A DNA stretch of 64,000 nucleotides, taken from Lithobates sylvaticus (taxonomy: Eukaryota > Chordata > Amphibia > Anura > Ranidae). Under the pieces are notes generated by a model that made no database searches, was not told the origin of the DNA, and worked only from the letters and a program-made list of their open reading frames with translations. Of the stretch, positions 55,165 through 64,000 are shown one piece after another. The stretch lies in contig CM053030.1 of assembly GCA_028564925.1 (NCBI GenBank), positions 373,452,945-373,516,944 on the forward strand, in the 5' to 3' direction. The position numbers and the translations under genes were made by a program. How positions within the stretch are numbered: position 1 is the stretch's first letter; every line of letters begins with the position of its first letter.

Positions 55165-56318
55165 AGACATTTCATCAGCAGTGTTCATCAGTTGGGGATC
55201 AATAATAGTATGCAATGTTTCTGTATTTTATGAATAACTGATAATTTAGTAGAACATAATACAAAATAAGTAAATCTCAAGAACATTTGAGATAAAACAT
55301 TTAAGCCCAAACCTTGTTTTTTGTTTTCTTTTGTTTTTCCGGAAGGGTTAAATTTTAAGAAGAAGATTTCCACCATACCTTATTCCAAGGGAAAGGGTTT
55401 CCAAAGGAAAAAATATTAAAATAGATCTCCCTAATTGAGCCATATACAACACCAAAAATCTGACATAAGTTCTATAGGTTCCCTACTCTATCCATGTTCC
55501 CAAAAAAAATAGTTGGACTGTCTAAACAGTCCAAATCTAACCCCTTTGTATACTGTCTGTCATATATGGAAAACAGATCCTCTGAGATACCCATAGCAAC
55601 ATACAGTATTCCACACCATATTTATTTATGACTACATTAACTCTTTTAAGCCGTGGTCATTATAATTATTTGTGATACAGAAGCGATATCAATATGTTTG
55701 GGGACAAAAACAAGGTTTTCCTTCCATTGTATTACATTAGTACTGTTCATCTGGTGGTGATTTGAAGTTTTATTGCAAGCAAGGATTTATGGATTAATAT
55801 AAGGACTGTCAATTACCAGTGGATTGATTATTTAGATTGTTTGCATGCACTCTTATCACTGGGAGGAGGAGGCTCCTCTGTTACACTGTTTTCAGGCTAA
55901 GCACTGCTGAAGTGGTTACACTTCACTTTGCAGATGAACTGAATGTATTTTGATTAAGCAGCTGCTGGTTAGAATTAACGTTTACAAATTGATTTATTAA
56001 TGTTAATTAATGTCTTAATGTACTTTCCTCCAGGAGCGCATAGTATTAAGAATACTAGAATATAATATTAGTATTGTATTTAAAAAATGTTCATTCTCTA
56101 TATATTTTAAAGGTAAAAAAAGATAAAACAAAATAGCAAATACATTTTTCCTCGTATGACCAATGATAATTTAAAACAATAAATAATACCATGAAGTACT
56201 AATTGTACTTTGTGATTTATCCAGTTTATTATGCCACTAAGCTTATAATGCTGGTATAAATTATGGCAGAGTTATTTGGAAATCAAATTAAGATATTTTA
56301 TATTTTCCATACGTTTTT
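55165..56318. other. Nothing recognised
   Basis: AT-rich, no gene or repeat end identified. Confidence 0.45.
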
Positions 56319-58307
56319 TTAACCCCTTTGTGCTTTAGGGTAAAACAAATTTAAATGCCTAAACACAATTTAGCAACTTTGACATGTGTTAGTACAACCG
56401 CACATGTCATCACAACTACTTTGTGTATCCAGGTGGATTATACCACCTTTTTTAACCACTTCCCGCCCAAGGTCGTCATATAACGTCTTTGACTTTCAGT
56501 GGGAAGATCTGAATGATGCCTGCAGCTACAGGCATCATTCAGATATCCTTGTTTTCAGCCGACGATTCAATGCACCATAAGAATGATCATAGCGGCAGTT
56601 CCACCGCTTGATCATTCTTACAGGCCTCCCGCCGCCATCTGGTGCTTCTCCGGGCTCCCCCATGCTAACGGGATCCCAGAGAAAGAATCGTCCGCCGCCG
56701 GATGATGACCATAGAGATTTCCAGTGACCATCTCTATGACCATCAGAGGCCCGGGCGCAACGTTATGATGTCATGTCCGGGACACAGATGTAAACAAAGC
56801 CGCGATCAGGGCTGGTAAGCATGAGATCATGGATTTTTTTTTTCGATCTCATGCTTTCCAGCCTGGAGGAAAGATGTGGGGTCTTATTGACGCTGCATCT
56901 CTCCATAAAGAGGACCTGTCACAAATGATTCCTATTACAAGGGATGTTTACATTCCTTGTAATAGGAATAAAAGTGATAAATAAATAAAAATGAAATGTA
57001 AGAGAAAGTAAAAATAAAATAATAATTAAAAATGCCCCTGTCCCCCGTAGCTCGCGCTCAGAAGCAAACGCACACGTTAGTCCCACCCACATATGTAAAC
57101 GTCGTTCAAACCACACATGTGAGGTATCGCCGCGTGCGCTAGAGCACGAGCAACAATTCTAGCACTAGACCTTCTCTTTAACTCTAAACATAAAAAAAAA
57201 TGAAAGCGTCACCTATGGAGATTTTTAAGTACCGAGGTTTGGCGTCATTCCATGAGTGTGCGCACGGAATTTACTTGGCATAACATCATCTTTCACATTA
57301 TACAAAAAAATTGGGCTAACTTTACTGTTTTGTTATCTTTTAAATCATGAATCGTTTGAAACAGTGTTACGCAAATATCGTGCAAGATAAAAAGTTGCAA
57401 TGACCACCATTCCCTAGGGTGTCTGCTAATATATATATGTAATGTTTGGGGGTTCTGAATAATTTTCTAGCAGAAAAAATATGATTTTTACATGTAGGAG
57501 TGCCAGAATAGGCCCAGTATGGAAGTGGTTAAGGACAAATTGGGCTTTCATTTGGTGGTAACTGGTAATGAGTATCTCCTGACTTTTTTTTATTATCAGA
57601 GGAAAACTAGCCCAAAATGGTAAAAAAAACTAAAAATAAAAAAACTTTTTTTTTTAAAGTTAGCTGTATATTTCTTGTTGCTTCCATAACCTTCCACCAA
57701 AGAACAACCCAAAATAAACTCTCCTGCTTCTGGTGATCGCAGCAATACCACGTATGTGTATGTTATTTGTTGTTTGTACCCATAGTACAGCCCAAAAACA
57801 ATAGTTGCTCTTTTAATCCAACCTAAAACACACTAACACTGATAAAATTTAAAACAAAAATCCTGTCCCCAAAAAATACTGACCTTTGACCCTGAACTTT
57901 GACCTCAACCTTGACATTTGGTCCTGACCTTGACCGAAACACTAACCCTGGCACTGACCTAAATCAAACCTTCATCTAGTTTTTTTTGTATTTTTATTAT
58001 TTTATCTTTTAATTATTATTTATTTTTTAACACACATTTTTCAAGGGCAGAGAGATACTATATATCTCTCTCCTCCATTCACAGAGAGAGAAAACACAGG
58101 GGGTGGGCTTCACAGTGACTGATCACTGTGATAGCCAATCAGAGGCTATCACATCAATCAGGTGAGCTGGAATTGGGAGTTCTGGGTCCCAATTATTAGT
58201 ACGTTCGGTGCCCTCCCAGCACAAAGGGAGATACACAAATATGTGGCAAAACAGAAAAAAGTCCAGTGGGGCTGCATATTTGCGTACGCTCGGCACCAAG
58301 GGGTTGA
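56319..58307. mobile_element. Outer TTAA element, CCCCTTTGTGC ends
   Basis: TTAACCCCTTTGTGC at the left and GCACCAAGGGGTTGA at the right are inverted; the right target site is TTGA, one base off TTAA. Sequences around the nested element, GGATTATACCACC and CATTTGGTGGTAAC, pair as arms. The element itself is about 0.9 kb without the nested one and is non-coding. A short CTGACCTTGACC-like repeat lies at 57880-57960. Confidence 0.65.
56452..57532. mobile_element. Nested CCACTTCC-ended TTAA element
   Basis: Core 56456-57528 starts CCACTTCCCGCCC and ends CCAGTATGGAAGTGG, flanked by TTAA on both sides. Ends agree with the piggyBac-related elements at 8555 and 23705. Several strong hairpins occur inside (GAATGATGCCTGCAG / CTACAGGCATCATTC; GCATGAGATCATGG / CGATCTCATGC). 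1073 bp, non-coding. Confidence 0.8.
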
Positions 58308-58392
58308 TGTTTAATGGCTAATGTTTATGCAAACAATATAAAATTGTTTTTAAAAATTCTGCAAAAATTTGCTATGGGGAGAATCTCACAAA

Positions 58393-58601
58393 AGTGAGTA
58401 AACCCCCCTAGACATTAATGGCGTGTGTTGAGTTATTTTGAGGGAACAGCAAATTTACACTGTTATACAAGCTGTACACTCACTACTTTACATTGTAGCC
58501 AAGTGTAATTTCTTCAGTGTTGTCACATGAAAAGGTATAATAAAATATTTACAAAAATTTGAGGGGTGTACTCATTTTAGTGAGATACTGTGTGTGTGTA
58601 T
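58393..58601. mobile_element. Tc1-like terminal segment (GAGTACACCCCTC family)
   Basis: In reverse complement the right part reads AGTATCTCACTAAAATGAGT then ACACCCCTCAAATTTTTG, a widely spread Tc1/mariner end, and inward GACAACACTGAAGAAAT. No transposase is left. Confidence 0.6.
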
Positions 58602-58778
58602 ATATATATATATATATACAGTGGTGTGAAAAAGTGTTTGCCCCCTTCCTCATTTCCTGTTCCTTTGCATGTTTGTCACACTTAAGTGTTTCGGAACATC
58701 AAACCAATTTAAACAATAGTCAAGGACAACACAAGTAAACACAAAATGCAATTTGTAAATGAAGGTGTTTATTATTAA

Positions 58779-59208
58779 GGCCCCTTTCACACTGGGGCGG
58801 TTTGCAAGCGCTATTGCGCTAAGAATAGCGCCTGCAAACCGACCCGAAACAGCTGTTGCTGTTCCTTCAGTGTGAAAGCCCGAGGGCTTTCACACTGAAG
58901 CGGTGCGCTTGCAGGACGCTCAAAAATGTCCTGCAAGCCGCATCTTTGGCTCGCTATAGGAGCGGTATATTTACCGCTCCTATAGCGCCCGGTCCCATTG
59001 AAAACAATGGGGGAGCGCGCCGAACCCGCCCGCAAAACGCCGCTACAGCGGCGGTTTGCGGGCGGTATTGACCCTTTTTCGGCCGCACGCGGGGGGTAAA
59101 AACACCCCGCGAGCGGCCGCAATGCGCCGCTAAAACGCCGGTAAAGCGGCGCTAAATATAGCGCCGCTTTACCGCCAGCGCCCCCACCGCTCCAGTGTGA
59201 AAGTAGCC
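58779..59208. mobile_element. Harbinger MITE nested in the Tc1 left repeat
   Basis: TAA at 58776-58778 and 59209-59211 brackets 430 bp that starts GGCCCCTTTCACACTGG and ends CCAGTGTGAAAGTAGCC. The first 13 bases equal those of the Harbinger at 35391. The inside is GC-rich with hairpins such as GCGCCGCTTTACCG. The intact Tc1 repeat at 60500 shows the empty site (TTATTATTAAAGGTG in reverse complement). Confidence 0.85.
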
Positions 59209-59270
59209 TAAAGGTGAAAAAAAATCCAAACCATCATGGCCCTGTGTGAAAAGGTAATTGCCCCCTAAAC

Positions 59271-60294
<1,024 letters not shown>

Positions 60295-60670
60295 GATGTG
60301 TAGCTTTTAAGGATCTTCTGGTGGACCTTACTGTGTCAAGCAGCTCCTATTTAAGTGATGCCTTGATTGTGAACAGGTGTGGCAATAATCAGGCCTGGGT
60401 GTGGCTAGAGAAATTGAACTCAGGTGTGGACAACCACAGTTATAGTATGTTTTAACAAGGGGGGCAATAACTTTTTCACACAGGGCCATGATGGTTTAGA
60501 TTTTTTTTCACCTTTAATAATAAACACCTTCATTTACAAATTGCATTTTGTGTTTACTTGTGTTGTCCTTGACTATTGTTTAAATTGGTTTGATGTTCCG
60601 AAACACTTAAGTGTGACAAACATGCAAAGGAACAGGAAATGAGGAAGGGGGCAAAGACTTTTTCACACCA

Positions 60671-60673
<3 letters not shown>

Positions 60674-60740
<67 letters not shown>
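60674..60740. repeat. (TA)n microsatellite
   Basis: About 60 bases of TA next to the Tc1 right end; the shorter (TA)n at 58598-58618 is the other half of the same tract, split by the Tc1 insertion. Confidence 0.95.
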
Positions 60741-60759
60741 GTATATTAGGTTACTGATT

Positions 60760-61508
60760 AAAATTTTCATGTTTGATTAATCAATTTTTTTTTAAATCAA
60801 TTAACCGACTCATTTCGATTAATTATAACGCACATACAGATCAAACTACTTTTAGCTGATCTCCTTGCATTGCAACTCTGCATTAGTCAGTGGTATATGT
60901 GGTATACACTATATACAATCACCCGACACTAGTTAGTTTCCACAATCCATGACTTAACTTCACAGTTCACATAAATACGTTTTAAATTTAAACTGTAGCA
61001 ATGACGTAAGTAATTTTTTTTTTCCACAGTAACGTGACAATCCCTCCACCTCCGGTCTAACTAATCACTCCCACCTTATGGCATGAACCCCTGTGCAAAC
61101 AGGTGGTCATGCAAGCGGGTATCAATAGGGTTAACATGGACCATAAACTTCTCTCACGTCTCCTTAGATCTCAGCAAGGATGCCAGGTCATGGGTAGAAA
61201 GAAAAGATCTAAGTGCTCACCGCTTAAGTATAAGATTACATTTTTGTGTTCAAACACAAACTACTCACATAAAGATGATAAAAACACAGCATGTAAACCC
61301 AACAATCGTGTTAGTTCCATAGGGCAGCAGCGGGTGACGTCATGCGTAGCTCCTCCCCAGTACGCGTTACATTCAATCAGAACTTCAACGTCACCGGACT
61401 CCTCCCCCCTTCCCTTCATTAGCAGACGGAGGCACTTGGGGAAGGGGGAGGAGTCCGGTGACGTCAATGTCCGTGACGTCACCGGATTAATCGAGGAATT
61501 AATCTTTA
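60760..61508. mobile_element. Probable hAT MITE with TAATCGATTAAT-type ends
   Basis: GATTAATCAATTTTTTTTTA at the left and GGATTAATCGAGGAATTAAT with CACAGCCCTAATTA at the right fit a TTAGGGCTGTGG hAT end. An inner hairpin, GTCACCGGACTCCTCCCCCC with GGGGGAGGAGTCCGGTGAC, lies at 61390-61462. Limits are approximate. Confidence 0.45.
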
Positions 61509-61537
61509 ATTTCCACAGCCCTAATTATATATATATA

Positions 61538-61539
61538 TA

Positions 61540-61572
<33 letters not shown>

Positions 61573-61584
61573 CACGCACACACA
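61538..61584. repeat. (CA)n microsatellite
   Basis: CACACA with a few CG interruptions, directly left of a Tc1 end. Confidence 0.95.
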
Positions 61585-61765
61585 CAGGTGCATCTCAAAA
61601 AATTTGAATATCATCAAAAAGTTAATTTGATATATTTCAAGCATTTCTTCCTTTTAATTTTGATGATTATGGCTTACAATTAGTGAAAACACAAAATTCA
61701 GTATCTCAGAAAATTTGAATATTACATAAGACTTATAAAAAAAGGATTTTTAATACAGAAATGTT
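61585..61765. mobile_element. Tc1 end, CAGGTGCATCTCAAAAAATT family
   Basis: CAGGTGCATCTCAAAAAATT and GAATATCATCAAAAAGTTAA form a widely known Tc1 inverted repeat; GTATCTCAGAAAATTTGAAT is its inner repeat. The element is broken off at about 61765. Confidence 0.75.
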
Positions 61766-61994
61766 GGCTTACTGTTGGCCACCACTAGATGTCCCGCTGG
61801 AGTTTACTTTTTATGTTATACAGCAGGTAATTGGTTGCCGGGCGATCCTAGCAACCAATCACCAGCCTGTTAATGTGAAAAGTTTACCAGCAGTTCCCAC
61901 CCCCATCCAGCCCTGTGATATTGATCTCTGCTCTGCTCACTGTACACCTGTGTAAGGTAGGAGAGTTCTACCTACACGGTGCTTGTGTGTGTGG

Positions 61995-62445
61995 GGTGGA
62001 GAGGACACTATGGGGGGGGTACAGAGAACACTATGAAGGGGTACAGCGAACACTATGGGGGGTACAGAGAACACTATGGGGGGTACAGAGAACACTGTGG
62101 GGGGTACAGAGGACACTATAGGGGGGTACAGAGGGCACTATATCGGGGGAAAAGAGGGCACTATGAGTGGGTACAGAGGACACTATGGGTGGGTACAGAG
62201 GGCACTATGGGGGTACAGAGGGCACTATGGTGGGGGCAGAGGACACTATGGGGGTACAGAGGATATTATGGGGGGACAGAAAACACTATGGGGGTACAGA
62301 GGACACTATGGGGGGACAGAGGGCACTATGGGGGGTACAGAGGACATTATGGGGGGACAGAGGACACTATGGGGGGACAGAGGACACTATAATGGGGACA
62401 GAGGACACTATGGGGGGTACAGAGGAGACTACAGCGGGGGGTGTA
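61995..62445. repeat. Minisatellite GAGGACACTATGGGGGGTACA
   Basis: About 22 units of 19-22 bp, GAGGACACTATGG followed by a G-run and TACA or ACA. G-runs of four to eight repeat regularly. Open frames across it (tyrosine- and glycine-rich) are by-products. Confidence 0.95.
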
Positions 62446-62464
62446 GGGGACAAATAACACTGCT

Positions 62465-62775
62465 TTGGGGGCACAGGGACCCCATCTCCCCTTGGGAAAG
62501 GGACCCCATCACCCCTGAGGAGGACAGGGACCCTTTCTCCCCTGGGGACAGGGACTCCTTCTCACCTGGGGACAGGAACCTCATCACCCCTGGGGACAGG
62601 GGCCCCTTCTCACCTGGACAGGGACCCCATCACCCCAGGCGACAGGGACCCCATCACCCCTGGGGACAGGGACCCCATCACCCCTGGGGACAGGGAACCC
62701 TTCTTGCCTGGAGACAGGGACCCCTTCTTGCCTGGAGACAGGGACCCCTTCTCCCCTGGGGGTAGGAACCCCATC
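62465..62775. repeat. Minisatellite GGGACCCCATCACCCCTGGG
   Basis: About ten units near 30 bp of GGGACCCC, ATCACCCCTGGGGACA and variants with TTCTCCCC. The proline- and glycine-rich frames are by-products. Confidence 0.95.
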
Positions 62776-63019
62776 TCCAGACCATGCTGGCTGGCAGGGC
62801 TAGTGTCAGCCTCCCTTGGGTGCCAGGATGGAGGAGTAAAATTCAAGTCCCCAGCCACATGCTCCCTCAGGGTGAACTGGCTTTGTATTTGTATTAATGA
62901 AGCACCTTAAAGTGAGGTAAATCTGTACTGTTATTATTACTGTTAGGGTTATTATTATCTTCATTTATTAGCAGGTGAATGCGACGCTCCATGCATTCAC
63001 ATACATTGAATCTGGCCCT

Positions 63020-63175
63020 TAAGTGGAAAAAGGTTACTGGCCTCTGATGTACAGTATAGTATGCACTCAATACTTGGTCGGGGCTCCTTTTGCATGAATT
63101 ATGGCATCAATGCGGTGTGGCATGGAGGTGATCTGCCTGTGGCACTGCTGAGGTGTTATGGAAGCCCAGGTTGCT
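63020..63175 (-). pseudogene. Tc1 transposase C-terminal fragment
   Basis: The minus strand reads ITPQQCHRQITSMPHRIDAI then IHAKGAPTKY, the end of a Tc1 transposase different from that at 59271. Only about 50 codons are left. It may be the other part of the Tc1 whose end lies at 61585. Confidence 0.7.
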
Positions 63176-63464
63176 TTAAAGTGGTTGTAAACCCTTACAA
63201 ACCACTTTGACCTACAGGTAAGCCTAGATTAAGGCTTACCTGTAGGTCCAAGAAATACCTCCTAAACCTACACGGTTTATGAGATATTTGCAAAAAAACA
63301 GGCGCACTGTGCAGTGAGGCGCACACAGGCGCACTGAGCAGGCCGCTGCTAACGGCGAAAAGGCGCTAGTGGCGGCTCCCATGCGCATGTGCGGGAGTGA
63401 CGTCATCACGGCTCCGGCGAATCACAATTTTTTTTTGATTGATTGGCTTTACTTCCTCTTTAAC
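63176..63464. mobile_element. TTAA-target MITE, AGTGGTTGTAAACCC type
   Basis: TTAA at 63176-63179 and 63461-63464 brackets a core that starts AGTGGTTGTAAACCC and ends GGCTTTACTTCCTCT, imperfectly inverted. AGGTAAGCC / GGCTTACCT form a hairpin near 63217-63246. No coding part. Confidence 0.7.
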
Positions 63465-64000
63465 CACTTCAATACAGGGCTTTTAAACACCCTTCCTTAC
63501 CAGAGCACTTTTTGCGATTCGGCACTGCGTCGCTTTAACTAACAATTGCGCTGTTGTGCGACGTTACACCCAAACAAAATTGACGTCCTTTTTTTCCCAC
63601 AAATAGAGCTTTCTTTTGGTGGTATTTGATCACCTCTGCGGTTTTTATTTTTTGCGCTATAAACAAAAGAAGAGCAACAATTTTGAAAAAAAACACAATA
63701 TTTTTTACTTTTTGCTATAATAAATATCCCATTTTTTTTTTAAAAAAAACTATTTTTTTCCTCAGTTAAGGCCGATACGTATTCTTCTACATATTTTTGG
63801 TAAGAAAAATTGCAATAAGCGTATATTGATCGGTTTGCGCAAAAGTTATAGCGTCTACAAAATAGGGGATAGATTTATTAAATTTATTTATTTATTTATT
63901 TTTTTACTAGTAATGGCGGCGATCTGCGATTTTCTTTTCGTGACTGCGACATTGCGGCGGACACTTCGGACACTTTTGACACATTTTTGGAACCATTCAC
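63461..64000. mobile_element. TTAA repeat, CCACTTCAATACAGGGC end, cut by window end
   Basis: Starts TTAACCACTTCAATACAGGG and shares its order of blocks (CGGCACTGCGTCGC, TTTCTTTTGGTGGTATTTG, TGGTAAGAAAAATTGCAATA, CGGTTTGCGCAAAAGTTATA) with 26595-27150 and, for its last 210 bp, with 2035-2265. The other end is outside the window. It shares one TTAA with the preceding MITE. Confidence 0.7.

Larger units (their letters stand above)
61766..63010. other. Foreign block between two Tc1 pieces, with two minisatellites
   Basis: Not recognised as a known element apart from its arrays. The left flank has GGTAATTGGTTGCCGGGCG and CCTAGCAACCAATCACC as an inverted pair, typical of MITEs with internal arrays. 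The right flank (62780-63010) is unassigned. Confidence 0.4.

Noticed and set aside
61979-62858. Tyrosine/glycine- and proline-rich frames up to 236 codons
   Set aside because: They are translations of two minisatellites and are open in three frames and on both strands.

Overview
The window looks like gene-poor nuclear DNA of an amphibian, most likely a true frog (family Ranidae). This rests on the mix of repeats: Tx1/L1-type LINE ends, Tc1 elements with long inverted repeats, BED-type hAT and Harbinger transposons, and several families with a TTAA target (starting TTAACCACTTCC, TTAACCGTTTCCC or TTAAAGTGG) that I recognise from ranid sequence. The species is an inference. I found no host protein-coding gene, tRNA, rRNA or CRISPR array. 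Every reading frame I could assign belongs to a transposable element; the rest lie in tandem repeats or are unassigned.

Layout. 1-8550: a minisatellite-bearing hAT-like repeat, half of a TTAA repeat, a short L1 end with a nested MITE, and two TTCG/TTACG-rich foldback elements. 8555-14450: a decayed piggyBac element carrying a retroposon and followed by a probable solo LTR, then hAT-like scraps. 14450-23700: MITEs, foldbacks, a solo LTR, a 424-bp tandem array ending in an inverted copy, and a second minisatellite hAT-like repeat. 23705-25863: an internally deleted piggyBac relative. 26595-34581: a 3.7-kb segment present twice in tandem, with half of a Tc1 inverted repeat at the junction. 35388-40947: a complete-looking two-gene Harbinger transposon. 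41953-46690: a broken hAT transposon. 46690-58600: MITEs, a third piggyBac end and nested TTAA elements. 58619-60673: a nearly intact Tc1 transposon carrying a Harbinger MITE. 60674-64000: microsatellites, a split Tc1, two minisatellites and two abutting TTAA elements.

How the parts relate. The Harbinger element encodes a DDE transposase and a separate MADF DNA-binding protein, the usual division of labour in this superfamily. Its terminal bases GGCCCCTTTCACA and its TAA target recur in the MITE inside the Tc1 element, so the MITE is a candidate client of this transposase. The three piggyBac-related copies share ends and 3' modules and show a parent with transposase remnants next to derivatives without one. 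Nested insertions give relative ages: the Tc1 predates the Harbinger MITE, the L1 predates its MITE, and the outer TTAA element at 56323 predates the inner one.
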